A stretch of DNA of 64,000 bases, from contig AP031353.1 of the NCBI GenBank assembly GCA_037833965.1, positions 746,501 to 810,500 on the forward strand, in the 5' to 3' direction. The DNA is from Marchantia polymorpha subsp. ruderalis. Lineage: Eukaryota > Streptophyta > Marchantiopsida > Marchantiales > Marchantiaceae. Below, one piece after another: positions 37,546 to 51,864 of the stretch. Made by a program: the position numbers and the translations under genes. A model generated the notes under the pieces. The model was not told the DNA's origin and did no database searches. It was given only the letters and a program-made list of their open reading frames with translations. Every line of letters starts with the position of its first letter. Within the stretch, counting starts at the first letter, position 1.

Positions 37546-38887
37546 CTTAGAAGCATACGTGCATCTAAGATGATTATGCTTGAAAACAAAAAACAACGAC
37601 GACATCAAGAGACGCGTATGCAACCGTGAAAGAAAATTACGAGAATGAAATAAACAACAATCAATTGAAATCATCATCACAATCTGCTCAAGAAACTTAT
37701 AGGCTTGATGCAAGCATCAAGCATGATTCATCGATGTTTCAAACTTTCATAAATGATGATGACATAATGAAAATTGAACCTGACGAGCGCTGACTCTTTG
37801 GTTTAATTCTCCAAGAGATTTAAAATGAACATAGTTTAATTTCAACAACTCTTCTAAAAAAGCAGTGTGCTTGCTTGCCGATCATATATATGTCCGTTGT
37901 TTGCATGCGGACGTACTCTGATATGTGAAAACTAAGTTGGCTTTTGTGCGCCATGCCACACAAAGACATCTTAATCTACATCATCGGCTGTTAAGTTCAA
38001 TTTGATATCGAATGCGAAGGCAAAGTTTTATTTTGAACGTGTCACATGAGTATGCCATAGAGACAAATTTGACGCAGATGGGAAATAACTAAAACCCGTC
38101 AACTTAGTAAGAACATTCTATTTAAGAAGTAACAAGAACTCAACTTATAATCTTGCATCGACCAATCACATAAGAGCTTATAGTAGAGTGAGGGTTAAAT
38201 AGCCAAAAGTGAAGTATAACTAGACTCTACTTTTTTAAATTGCGTGATGTTTTGATATAAGTTTTGTTAAATGTTGAGATGCATGTTATTTATACACGAG
38301 AGGTAGAAAATAATTTATTTTGAGATTTAATCTTAACTAGTAATATGATTACAATTATTTGCATCTGTCAATTGAATAGAAAGATATAGTGATGTTCTAC
38401 ATAATATTACTATAACATTTTGATGCTATAGTTTTACAATATTTTGGATTTTTTATTAAAGAGATTTATTTTTTTAATAAATTAATAATGGAAAAACACA
38501 CATATCATGACAATCTTGTATTTTATTTTTGTGTGGTTCCATATTTCTGAAATTGTCAAGGTTAAAGTTTGATAATATATACATTGTTGATAAAATTGTA
38601 TTTTATGTATTGATGTTATAATAATTTGTAATGGATGGTATACTTTTGTCTTCATATCTTTTGTTTGATATCAATAAATGACGTCTTTCCGGAATACAAA
38701 AATATAAAAACAGAAATAAATGTATCAAATCTATAATTCAAATGTAGGTTAGGATAATTTGTTGGAAAATTTTGCTTTTTTAGAAGTTTGTTTTATGTAT
38801 TTGAAACTAAGCCTTCAACAATGAGTATTATAATTTTTAATTTACAGTAGGAATTAAACTTGATTGTGTAAGATGTAAAAATTGTAA

Positions 38888-39012
38888 TTTTTCGAAACTC
38901 AATATAGCTATCATGCTAAAGATTTCGTCCATAATCCTGATATCCACTCTTACCTTTATCAGAAAGCAGCTTTCAACTTGGAGAGATTATTTACTGCTGA
39001 GGAGGAGTAATG
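38888..39012 (+). other. Coding-like remnant, unidentified
   Basis: A 41-codon open stretch (includes HAKDFVHNPDIHSYLYQKA) with protein-like composition ends at a TAA at 39010-39012. It is followed by another coding-like stretch in a different frame (39.06-39.2 kb). The setting is AT-rich and the wording is not low-complexity, which suggests a decayed gene or transposon exon. I do not recognise the family. Confidence 0.25.
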
Positions 39013-39594
39013 TATGACTATCGGGCTAGATATATGATAACTGAGTTAATCTTCCTATAAATAAACATGTTAAAGCAGAGCTTGTTCGGAAAATCCAAAG
39101 CAATGGTACCACATGTCCTCTACGTAATATCAAGATACCTAAAGGCAACACAAAATATGAATCTATTCATCGGCCAGAAGCAATGCCTAACAGCTGTGTT
39201 TGAGCGCTGGAAAAAAGACGGGTCTGAATCATATGTCGTCAGAATGGTCGTGGCACTTAGGGTATGAATAAACTGCAGAGGGAATATGTTTTCAGAGTAA
39301 AGCTTCGCTGCAATATTAAAATAGCGAAAACTGAAAAAGGGGGCCAAGAAGTGAGGACTACATTTGGCATAATGCAGATCGCTGACTTCATAACATCTAT
39401 GTAATAATCAGGCGACCGAGGCCGTCCGATCTAGGGATCTGGTATTGCAGATCTCCCGCAACTTCGTTCGAGTTTTGAGTGCCGATCTCAGCACTTTGCG
39501 ATTCTTTCTGACCTCGAGCTCTCGAGCTCTCACAGGATTTTGCGCGGTGTTACTGTTTTGAATCTCCGCGAGTTGAAAACCGAGGGGAGTCACA

Positions 39595-40647
<1,053 letters not shown>

Positions 40648-43560
40648 GTTTTAACACCCCTTTGTAAGATGAGAAATTATTTTTGTTCCTGAGCCTTTTG
40701 CTATCAATAGATTGCCACAATCTTCCTGGCAATGCAATGATTAAAAGGTCAAATCTGAATTATGTGCTGTTCTTTGTCTACATTTTATTGAATGACAAAC
40801 CTACCAAACAGCGACAGTTCGCGCTTTCGTTGTCTCATGGCTCAAATGGAGGTGTTCACGATCTTATATCTCTCTTTATTGTCTCCAGAGTTGTCTGAAA
40901 GTGGCTCATTGTGACCAGAGTTTTGAATGACGATTGCGTTCGTGTAAACAACCTCTCATGGGTGAAGCTTCCATGTGAGGAAATTGTCACTCTTTAGTTG
41001 TAAGTACTTTTGCCAGCAGTCTGCATGGACAGATCTTCAGGGCTTCTTTCAAGGTAGAAGAACTCCATGCAGTAGGGAGCGGTGTCGAGCATTTGCTTTT
41101 TGGCAACGCTTCAAGATCAAAGTGTGGACGAGGATCGCATGGGCTTCAAGAACTGGTTAAAGGTGTTTGAATCACGTACGCGAACAGCTAGGGTTCTTGA
41201 AATCTCGCTCTCTTCCAGATTGGAAGAAGTAGCATACCTATGTATTGTAAATTTCGTTCAAGAACCACTCGCCAGGAAATATACCCAGGTTGGACTTCAC
41301 TTCGTGGCTGTGTGAAGAACCTCTGACATGTAGCTGAAGGGTATTTTTGTCGGTAGAATCATAGCTCGAAGGCAAGAGGAACAGGGGTTGAAGGTTGTAA
41401 TGGAGGTTATGGATTCCTGGACAAGCAGAGCATACGTACAGGAAGGATTTGGCAGAGCAGCTCGTTGGGTGGTTTGGGTCCTGGGAAGTTTGGGAGTTAT
41501 AACATTCGTGGTTGTCCTCTAGGCTTGTATTCTTGCTTATATCAGCCCACGGTAGTTTGAGCAACCTTCTTCTTCATTGAGACCAAATGTCATGACTCTT
41601 GTCGAGGGTGATCAACTCCAGGGAAACCACCTGGTCGAACAGTACTAGGGGTATCCACGATTTAGAGGACTCCTCAACGCACCAGGTAAGCCGCAGTTCC
41701 ACATGTTGCCGTGACTGTCGGTTTCAATAGATACACAATGTTTCCGTTCCTTGTTATCCCGCAGCCACTCAGAGCCCTAGTTTAAGTGTTGGGAGTCAGT
41801 TGCACGACTGGCGGAACTGAACTGGGCTCGAGAGGAGGCATTTTAGTGAGCTTTTACGTCTACGAGTAAGAACTCTGAAGCCCAGGAGTGGATGCTCCAC
41901 TCTACCCGCGTAGTCCTGGATACCGTGGAACTCGTCCATGACACTTGCAGCTTAAGGCTTGTTAAATAGATGACTGTTCAAGTTTACAGGACTGAAAATA
42001 TCTGTCGTGTAATACGGACACTAAGACTCGTGTATTCTTGCATTGCTCTGGACCAAATCTTTAGCGTTATAGAGCCTATCCTTGTCGGTTTCGAACTCCA
42101 TAGTTGACTTCAATACCGAATTTGACTTTGACATGTTGGGGTTAGGTTGAAAAGATAATCAATGTAAGTCCGTCTGGACCCGTGTCCGAGTGCGTGTTTG
42201 TACGTGTGGAGGGCAACTTAGGCATCCCTATGCACAGATGGGATGTCAATTGACCAATTGTGACAATTGTGACATTCATCTTTTATCTATGTATTGAAGG
42301 GGAGTTAAGCATTCAGGCTGCCTCGACTGTGCATGCCACGGCGAGTGACATGCACATCCTGTAGGTACAGCTTCTTCAATAAATTGGTAGGATTTGTTTC
42401 TACATTCCACCACGCCTATGGTGATGTGTGTTACGTATCCTTATATTAACTGTGATACTTATCTGCTTGGTTCTCAATCTTGGGATCGCGAGTTAAATAT
42501 ATTACGACATCGCTCTGTCTTGGAGGTCTACTGACGACGGATATATTGACGGGGCATGCAATTCATATGGGATGTAACGGTCAGGATCTGTTTTTAGGCA
42601 TTATCTCTAAGTATGTCTTGTGCCCTTAACTAGATTGTGGTACATATCTCTTTGGTTCTTAAACGTTTGATCTCAAGTTATAATACTTGAGAAATCGTGA
42701 TCAATACGATGGCGCCACCTTTTAGTGATGGATGTTATCGATTTTGGTGCTTTATCTGTGATGGGTTTTCATTGAGGACACGGACATGGATGATAAGGGC
42801 GAGCGTGGAAGTGATCAGATTTCTGTTCGGAGGGAATTTGATGAGTGTGTGTAAGTTCTGGTGTGGTTGAGCTGGTCAGGTCCTGTCTTTCGGGTGAGTG
42901 GACTGGACGGAGAAATTGGTGGTCTTTCCATCTGATTAAGGCGACGCTCCACATACTTCGCGTTGATTATTTTATTGCACCACGTTGTGTTCTATTGTGT
43001 GAATTGATATTACCGATTGAACACACACAATAGAACTATCCGTCTCGTTTCGATTCAATCTTTCAAAGGTTACACCAATTGAGAGATGTTATAGAGCTGT
43101 ACCAGGTTGTCTGCAGCCTATCTGCTAAACAGGCAGTTACAGCTCCAGTCACCTACACGCAAGGCGTGCACAGAATTAAGAATGCCTGCTAAGAATTTGT
43201 GTTGTCTCAGTACCCTCTAAGGCAGAGCCAGCGGCAATGCATTATGACTGTACACGTGCTTCACTGGTCATCTTACCAACTTGTCGAGTTAAAGTTTCAC
43301 AGATTATCTCTCAGATCTTCCAACTTTCTACTTGCAAGTCATAAACTAATGATATCATCAACTATGTTGGTTTTAGCAAAATTACACGATTTCCTGATAT
43401 TTAGGTAGTGATGAGTGCCGAGTCTAATTTGTGAATCTCCACCTTGTGCACGGAGGGTGAGTATGCCTCGCGAGATAACGAACACTCTGTTTTCTTTAAT
43501 AGCAGTAATCTTTGCTCTACTAGCATCAATATTACTTTTCTCAGTTCAATTGTAGATTCG
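40648..43560. other. Intergenic region downstream of RPS9; no gene
   Basis: Mixed-composition DNA with short broken frames only. It contains a 13-bp perfect inverted repeat (GTTCTATTGTGTG at 42989-43001 and its complement at 43024-43036). The first few hundred bases should hold the RPS9 3' UTR. Confidence 0.5.
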
Positions 43561-46500
43561 GAGCTAGATGAGGACGGATAGTGAGAGACGAGAATTGCAA
43601 CAGTTTCACAAAGGCCATAATCAAAGATGGAGAAGGTCTCAACATCTAGCTAGAATGTCTCCATCATCTCCAGCGTCAACAGAAGTTGTACAACTTCAAC
43701 CTGTATTAGAACTAAGCATGTTTCATTACCATGTTCGACGGAGAGAATATCGATAATATCAAAACCTTGTTGCTCAACTTGACCTCAACTTGACCAAATG
43801 GATTAATTTGTCGGAAATAGTTACTCAAATAATCATATGCGAGAATTGGATTTTTGAGCAGCGACATGAGCGACAATGTCTCTTTGGGTCGTATCGAACT
43901 CATCACACTTCTCAAACCCGCCAAACATTTTCAGCACTTTGAACTTGAAGCTCATGTAAAGCAACACTATGAGAGTTAGGAAGCTAAACATAGAAAAGAA
44001 ATAAACGTTGTAGAGATCACTGGTATTTTCATTGTTGAGAAAAACTCATGAGTGAAAAAATTGCTCTTTGGAACTTTAGGATAGTAGTTACATAAATTTT
44101 GGTACATTTCAAGCACTTGTGAGCCAAGACAAAAGAAAATCAAATCAGAATACAATACCAGCCAGTCACATCAGGAACCATGCAAATGACAAGTGTTGCC
44201 ACATCATCAAGTACTATAATACACTATTAACTTCTTTTTATTTTAATATCTTGCTTAAAATAGATAAATCCTTACAACATTAAGATCAAAGACTTGTTAG
44301 ATTTTGGAAACTCTGCTTGTTTTATTGATAGAAATCTTGTAATACATCATAATACAACTAAATAATATCACTTGCCATGTAGACATATATATTTCTAATT
44401 TTGTATGTAATATGTATTCAAACATAAAAATACATTATTTATTTCACTCTAAGCTTATAAATTAGGCTCCGACCTCAATCTTCATGCCATTTACTTGTAG
44501 CTCGTTGATATGCTATTGTAAAAATTTCTTATATCTCACTCTTTTCATGCTGAAAAAACTTCACACACATTTATGAAGAGTTGAATATGACCTTGATTTG
44601 AAGAGATGTCACTCACATTAAATTCATTAGATACTAAACTAGTAGAACAACATAGAAATATTCTTGTATTCAATATCATTAGTTCTCCCTCATTAGTTCT
44701 CTCTCATTCTAGGTATTTCTTGGTTAGAGATGATTAATCTCGATATAGATTGAAAAAAGTGAAAGTTAACATATCTAACAACAGTTGTTCACATTTTGTC
44801 TAAACAACTTAAAATGTTCCACATCCGTGTTTCTATCAAGTTCAAAGATCAAAAATCAAAGAATCATTGATGATTGATGTTCAAAATTTTATGAGTACGG
44901 CCAAGAATGGAAGTATGTTTGCAATTTATACAATTTTGACATCTCAATCTATTCAAGAACCTACCAAGTTACCAATATAATTTAAGAAGTTTCAAGACAT
45001 TTGAGAAGAAAAACAATTATACGCTTACTCATCATGTACCTTGTGATTTTGAAATCACACTCAGAAAGTCATAGCTGCCACGTTCGACACGCGTTTGGAG
45101 AAATTATAGTTTGGAGAAATTATAGTTGGAGTTGGTACCCAGATTCCAAACGCTCAAACGTGCTGAAGAACGTCAAATAAAGTCGTTCGGAAGCACGTTC
45201 AATGGAAGATCGCGCCCAACCAGCTCTTACTCTGTCAAAAATTGAAAATAGATAAAGAAAAGTGGTGGTGGCGCCAACAAATGTGGCCGAAAAGTCTTGC
45301 GCGCGCTTGCCAAAAGTTGAAGCTAGCCAAAGAGGAGCTAAAAATAGTCTAAACCTCCATCCAAACGCCTAAGCCGCAAGGAAGTAAAATCATGAAGCGT
45401 CCAAACAATCCAACAACATACTAAACACCAGTGGTGAGGTCATACATCAATGCAATCCCGAATAGCCCCAAAATCCAAAGTTTCTACCATCATCCTAGTC
45501 AAGAAACTCTATCGTCATGGATGTACCACTTAGTCATACATAGTGAGGAGCATAAGATAGGAGGAGGGAGTAATGAAGCATTATTGTCGCATAGCCAAGA
45601 GTAAGGAAGAAAGGAAGCTGGGCCATCAATCAAGACGTAACTTCGTAATTCCAGGGTTGTTCTTCAAGATTCTTAGAGCTATTAGAAGCAGACATAGTCT
45701 GAGATACTGCCAAATTAATGCATCAAGCAGCTCAACCAATCAACGACCAAGGACTAGGCTGGCACCAATATAAATTTTGATCCGCCGAGAAAAAAAACTC
45801 GCATAGATCATCAAGCGATTGAATCCCCATAACTCATAGATCATCAGGTTGTTTAGCTTCAAATTTATGCTAGCAGTTTCAAAACTTTCAAACGCACAAA
45901 AACGGCAAGCACACCGCCAAAAACCATTGCCAACGCACAAAATGCCATGAATAGTGCCAAGACAGACGTAGATAGTAAGAAGTCACATGACTGTGTCGTG
46001 GGATTTATTTGAGTCTTCAATTAATGTTTTCTTGATAATGTAGTTAGTGTTTTGTGTGAGTTTAAGTTAGGAAAAATATCCATAAATAGTGCATGTGCTA
46101 TGTTTTTTTAAGTAACTAGAGTTGAGTGCAATACGTACTTTCAAGTTGTACAACAAACTTGTTTTACATGTTATACTAACATTGAATGTAATACATACTT
46201 CCAAGTTGTACTACATTTGTACTACTTGCGTTTTCCGTTTTACTTTTGAAAGTTGTTTTTATAAAACCATATAGTAAAGAGTTGGCAGCTTATTTTGCTG
46301 CCAACTCTAGCTAGAGTCATTGTGACTAATGTTTTATTCTTTACTTGGAAAAAGAAGAAAGCGCTTTTTTTTCCATACAAAATTTGTTTGAGATTAAAGT
46401 GATCTTAGGGAAAAAAAATATTTTTTCAAAGCATTCTTAAAATTACAACTCACACAACTCACACTAACGTGTATACACATGACATACTTCTCTTTACAAC

Positions 46501-47189
46501 GTAAAACTTAGAAAATTCTACGACAAAATTAACGAGTCTATTTTCAAACCCTGGAATCGGCTGTCCATCTCTTCCCTCTAACAACCCTAAATTGTAAAGG
46601 ATTTTGACGTAGCTGCAAAACCCACAAACAATTTTCCATTTCTTCATATACATAAGCTAAGACAGAGTCCAAGTAAGACTAAGAGTAAGAGAAGAGATCA
46701 AACCTACAGGACGTCCTTGATGCCGACGCTCTCCACACTTCTCCAAAGTTACCCACATCCAATTCAAAGTCTTCCTGAAGTCACCTCCTCATCACAATTG
46801 GAGAGTCTCGGTGCACCAACACTCGACAACGATTCAAAAAATATCGATCCATCAACCGAAACAACTCAGGCTGAAGAAATGGAGCAACGTCATCAACGAC
46901 CAAAACCCCAACAATTGAAAGTCGGCAAGTCTAACACAAAAGATTACATTATGACATTTCAGATCAAAATCCGCCATTGTAGAATAGAAGCACTCCAATT
47001 CTCCCCGTCTTTGGTTGAGAGAAAATGTTTGCGTAAATAAAACAAACCTAGAGTTTGTGACACATCACCGCGGCCATGTATATAAACTCATTGTTTAATC
47101 TCAATGGCTCTTTCTATGGAGACGGTAGAAATTATAAGAATACATGTTGCCTTGATTTTTGGACTCTTATTAGCTCTTCTCATACCGTT
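43561..47189. other. AT-rich region left of the MULE; no gene
   Basis: AT-rich with short frames. A 16-bp direct repeat (TTTGGAGAAATTATAG) occurs twice in tandem at 45094-45125. A 107-codon frame at 46717-47040 (plus) encodes a polar Gln/Ser-rich peptide with no recognised family. The hairpin at 46278-46316 is listed separately. Confidence 0.45.
46278..46316. repeat. 12-bp stem-loop abutting a 12-bp palindrome
   Basis: AGAGTTGGCAGC (46278-46289) and its exact complement (46297-46308) enclose a 7-nt AT loop. CTCTAGCTAGAG (46305-46316) is itself a perfect palindrome overlapping the right arm. No gene is adjacent, so terminator function is not implied; an element end is possible. Confidence 0.75.
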
Positions 47190-47560
47190 GTCTACTGCTT
47201 TTGAAATCTTAGCAAACGCACAAAGGACGTGACTTCTACAACAAATGGCGCTACTCTCCCACTTTTTTGGACACACTTGTTAATTTACTATATTTTACTT
47301 TCAATGGCGGCGGAGATGGCTTAGGATCCCTAAGACAACCCAGCCGTGGCCCTTAAACTTGCATGGCTCCTGCTTTGATGCAACTAACTTTCTTTGGCGA
47401 GTTGGAGAGTTTGGAAGTTGGTACCTATCTCAATTTCAATTTATTCCAACATAAGCAGAATGTGTCTTCCACAACGATTGAGACCTGCACTCTCTCTTCT
47501 TCGGCCACTAACTGTTTTTAACTATATTTAACTCTCAGTGGCGGCTGGATTGGCAAGGCC
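47190..47560. repeat. Left part of a degenerate direct-repeat array flanking the MULE
   Basis: Two diverged copies about 233 bp apart, recognised by a GCAxAA...GACTTC/GTCTTC...ACAAC block, a TTTAACT-like AT stretch and a GGCGGCxGGATxGGC block (near 47306 and 47539). Related segments in the same orientation reappear right of the MULE, so the transposon seems to have landed inside an older tandem array. Confidence 0.5.
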
Positions 47561-47562
47561 TT

Positions 47563-47653
47563 GTCACTAAGGGCTCCTCACAAAAGGGGAAACGCGAGCG
47601 CTGCCCGAGAGGCTTTCTGCCCGCAACCCGACCCCCTCCCTCCGCAGCCCGAC
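47563..47653. repeat. Left terminal inverted repeat of the MULE
   Basis: Begins GTCACTAAGGGCTCCTC and ends with GCAGCCCGAC. Its reverse complement is at 51729-51812. Much more GC-rich than the element interior. Confidence 0.8.
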
Positions 47654-48095
47654 TAGGGAGGGCCGCCCCACTCCCTGGTTTAGGGTTTATGGGTCCGGGT
47701 AACCCTTAGTATCGAGGGTACCCACTATGTTAAACTGTTTTATGTGTAATGTGAAACATTACACTCCGTGAGATTCCATGACATTACAATCCATGAGTGT
47801 CAAATTGCTAACCAAAGTCATTTTATACTCTCCTTATAACACTGTGGACAATTTTGAACTTCTTTCCACTTCTTTTATTCTCAAGGTATGTACAACTCTC
47901 TATGTTTTTTTATTCTTCATTCAATTGTAAAATGCAAGTAATTTTTTAACTCTATATACATGCAAGTTTGTACCTACTGTTTTGCAATTGTAATAATTTA
48001 GGGTTTAGTATATTTTCATTTGAGTATTGTGTGCTAAATGGAAATGATGTACTTGTAGACTTTGTGTCAAGCATTGACGTGAGAGATGGAAGAAG

Positions 48096-51000
48096 ATGGA
48101 TGATAATTTCTATCCCTCTGACTTTGAAGAGGATTTAAGTGAGATCGTGGGGATGGAAGAATTTATTGAAGGTGTGCACATTCAAAATGTAGGGTTTCAA
48201 AAAACTCATTTCTTGTCATCAAATGGAGAGTCGGATGTTGATGAGGAGATTTTGAAGCCTTGGGAAAAGATGTTAGAGGAGTGTATGGAGCATGTCAACA
48301 TTGGAGGTCCAACAACTTCATAAATTTTTGAAGATATTTTCATTGAAACATTTTCCAAATATGTGCACTTCAATCTCTAATATCTTGTACTCATGATTGA
48401 TTGTACTCAGGATATTTTTCCTCATATCAATAAATTCATGAGAGAAATTTTTTCTTTTGTCCCCTTTTCAACCTTCATAGGCCTTCCATCCAAAAAAATG
48501 TGGAATTTCTTACAATTGAGAGGTGGCAAAAACTTCAAGGAAGATTAAAAGTTGTAGAACTTTTAAGTGGATTTATTTTATCACCTTTGAATGACACAAA
48601 GGGTAGACAAATTCCGCCAATAGAGTCTTGGCGTTCCATGGTGCATAGAGGACAAATCGACAAAAATGAAAAAACATTTGTCATTCACCATGACAACAAA
48701 TGTCATTCGTACTCAATGAAATACGGATAGCTATGTGGGAGGAATTCAAACCGCATTCATACAAAATTGTATGAACTCTTCTGATGTATGCCAGGAGAAC
48801 AAAATGTGGTATGAGGTAGTGAAGGTTCCATTAGAGGATTTGAGTGCAACTATATATGCACTTTGCACAAAGTACATTGTGTTAAGAAGGCATTGGAGAT
48901 GCCGTGTAGGAAAAACCAAAATTGTGACTTATTCACGTTGTCATCGTGGACACAACAAAAACCGTCCTTATAGTAGAACGGTCGACGTGAAACCTATGAA
49001 TGACAAGGGCTCTAGAAGAAATAAAATCTCTAGATTATGTAGTTGTGAATTCTAAATGAAGGTTGAGTAGCTCAATGTGTCAAAGTGCTCAAACATTTTG
49101 CCTCATAGTAAACTTCAAGCTACAATCTATGTTCATAACAAACATAGTGGTCACACTCCAGGTTTTGATTCTGATATTTTTTTCCTACCGGTGCACCCTT
49201 ATGTTATTGCATGGGTTATGGAGAACTTAAAGTTTATGCTTTCACCAAGGATTATTGAAGCAACGTCGGTTGAAGCTCAAGAGAGATTTTCACAAAGTGA
49301 ACCGGAGGTGAAACATGCTACATATAATTTTTTTGTCATAAAAAAGAAGTACAAATACTTGCATATTCTTTAAAAATCAACGGAATTTAATTCTTTTTTC
49401 TGTATTTCATTATTTATGTGAAGTTATGAAATGCATTTAGTATATAAATTGCACTTTAATTCTTCATGTTTATGTTACTATTTTCTTTTTAAATTCTTCA
49501 TGTTTATGTTTTAATTTGTTATCAACTTTTTGTTTAGGTGTGTGTAGATGCACTTCAAAAAGACGATTGAGATGCAGCACAAATTGAGATCATGAATTTA
49601 CAAGCTCAAGGAAAAATTTTGTACTATCAACCGTATGCACCCAAGAATTAGGATTCCAAGAAGAAACCATTTGTGGTAGTTATACAAAATGATTTCATAC
49701 AAAAATTGGCCTGCGGTTTTCAGGTGATAATTCTTGGGCCTTGGATTCTACATTTAAAACAAACCAATACGGGTTGTCTCTTTATGTAGCAATTGTATCA
49801 AACCAAGATGAAATTTAAATTCTGGTTTTTTACATGCTTTGTAACAATGACGTTAAAGAGGTTCATGAGGGTCTTGCTATAGAGATAGCATTATCCCATG
49901 TCTTTGGATCTTTAAGAGAGGTAAAACTCTCCGCAATCATCATTGACAAATACAAGCCATCTTTGAATGCTATTCAAAGGTTTGTGTGCAATGATGTTCA
50001 TTGTTGGATTTATGAAGAGGTCACCAAAACACAAGTTGGTGGACAAATTTTCTTGTGTCACTTTCATGTGATGAAGGCATGGAGTGAGAACTTGTTAACC
50101 AAGGTACCTAATGAGTACAAGGATCGGGTGTGAAGGACCCTAGTGAAAACTATTTCGATGAGACTTTAAGAAGATTTTGTGTTGAATTTCAACACAAACC
50201 GACCTTTGCCAAATACATGATTTCTAGATGTGCCGGAATTACTTGTCATTGGAGAAGGTTGTAGTCTCAATTTGGGAGGTTAATTGCTTTTGGGGGTATG
50301 AATACAATTAACCATGTTGAAAGATTTTGGGAGTTGATTAAATACACACTCTTACAAGGAAAAGTGAACCGGTCACTCCAAGACCTTATTGCAGCAATTG
50401 TTGGTAGTGCCAAGATGACACTAGTGTGGGCCAACCCACATTATTGAATCAATTCAAAATGACTAAACGTTTATGTAGGTTTTTTTATTTTTGTATAGTA
50501 TTCTATGCTTATTTTATTGTATTCAATTTTTTTCAAAAATATCTTTTGAACAAGATGCTAAGTTCAAAACTTTTTTTTGAACTTGAAGTTTACTCGAAAC
50601 GATAAATAAGGAGAGCAAATGACCAAGCTCATAGACATCAATTGAAAGGAGTAGAACAAATTTTGAAGTCTTATCAATCTTGTACTATGAATGTCTTGAA
50701 GGTTGTTGATGAGGAGCATTTACTCTTTCATGTCAAGAGTGAGACTTCTCCTTACCTATGGTATAGTGTTTCATTGAAATCACATTATTGTGATTGTCCC
50801 AATAGGATCTCCACTTGCAAGCACATACTTGGTGTGTCTTGAAGGTATTTTTTGAAGGACTCGAAGAAAATGAAGTGATTGAGGAATCATTGACTCCAGA
50901 AATCAACATGGAGCTTATGACTCCAACTCGATCGGATGTACCAAGAGAGTAGGCTCTTTCGATTGGTCTCATGCGTGAGAAGATGTTAAACATGGTACGC

Positions 51001-51258
51001 GAAATCAAATCACTATTTCAAGCAACTCTTTATGATGACAATGAAGAAGAGGTGAATAAAAAATATCAAGCCCTTCAAGCTTGTTTTGACACAATATTGG
51101 AGCCTTCAAATTTTGAAAGGCCCAATACAATTACTCTTTCCCTCCAAGGTTCTATTGCTTCTATTCAGAAGAACGTGAAGCAAACGAGAATAGTACATGG
51201 GAAGAAACGGAAGATTTCGGAAGTTGGTGAAACAAGTGCTTCACGCCCCCCTTTATAA
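48096..51258 (+). pseudogene. MULE/FAR1-type transposase, degraded
   Basis: Pieces in order: an acidic ATG frame (48096-48323); a FAR1-like DNA-binding region (48500-49055, frames change near 48730); a region ending around 49373; the MULE catalytic domain (about 49.74-50.13 kb) with LDSTFKTNQYG (first Asp), a frame interruption near 49818, IIDKYKPSLNA (second Asp) and CHFHVMKAWSENLL; and a SWIM zinc finger (50642-50842; CDC followed by CKH). A charged C-terminal stretch runs to 51258. The stops at 48728-48730, after CEF near 49053 and around 49590-49820 show that it is dead. The whole ORF lies between the inverted ends, so it is the element's own transposase rather than a domesticated host gene. 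Confidence 0.85.
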
Positions 51259-51728
51259 TGCTCTTCACATGTGCTTCTTTCACACTCCAAGCAAAAGAGT
51301 ATGAATTTTCGTAAGCTTCCCAAAGTCATTTGTGACATTTGTGCTACAAAAACATTGATAGAGAAAGAAGCAAATTATATTTTTTACAAAACTTGTGACG
51401 GAGATTTTTGTAATATAAAATTTATGATCTGAGTTTTTTCATTGATTTTGTTATCACTTTGTAATTTGTGCAATCTTTCATTATGAGTTCTCTTGTGATT
51501 CTCCATCATGTTAATACATGAATAGATTTATTTAGTTTTTAAAATACCTAATTTTTTTTTTTTGGGGAAGAAGAGTGGAAGCTCCAAACATGCTACTCCA
51601 TTTCTCATGGGAAAAAAAATTCCCAGTACAAGTTCCTGCGGGGAAGGGAGGCCGAGAGACAAAGAACCTGATGGTCGAGTGGGAGTGGGGCGATCTAAAG
51701 CGGGAGGCCTCCTTGGTCGAAGCGGGAG

Positions 51729-51812
51729 GTCGGGCTGCGAGGAAGGGGGCACGGGTTCGGGGCCTCTCGGGCAGAGCTCGCGTTCCCCCTAGTGCGAGGA
51801 GCGTTTAGTGAC
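51729..51812. repeat. Right terminal inverted repeat of the MULE
   Basis: Reads GTCGGGCTGCGAGG inward to outward and ends TTAGTGAC at 51812; complement of the left end at 47563-47653. Shares GCCTCTCGGGCAGAGCTCGCG with one or two changes. Confidence 0.8.
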
Positions 51813-51864
51813 TAGGTTGGCAGGGCGCGAACGTGCACCGCTCTTGATTCTGGTCAGTTTTTGT

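Larger units (their letters stand above)
33601..39404. other. Very AT-rich intergenic desert
   Basis: More than 5 kb without any open frame above 75 codons, rich in A/T runs and with a TA run near 35727-35743. Only a telomere-like inverted repeat, a 55-bp two-copy repeat and a short coding-like remnant stand out, each listed. No organelle gene or transposon recognised. Confidence 0.55.
47563..51812 (+). mobile_element. Mutator-like element (MULE), decayed, with GC-rich terminal inverted repeats
   Basis: A 4.25-kb element with inverted ends of about 84-91 bp that share GTCACTAA, GCTCCTC, GAACGCGAGC-type and CTGCCCGAGAGGC blocks (roughly three quarters identical by eye). They enclose an AT-rich interior with a MULE transposase pseudogene on the plus strand. 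Just outside, GGATTGGCAAGGC (left) and AGGTTGGCAGGGC (right) lie in direct orientation and may be a diverged target-site duplication, although the surrounding repeat array could also explain them. The stop-broken transposase and diverged ends make this an old, non-autonomous copy. Confidence 0.85.

Noticed and set aside
47563-51812. MULE transposase as a domesticated FAR1/FHY3 host gene
   Set aside because: It is stop-broken and lies exactly between terminal inverted repeats.
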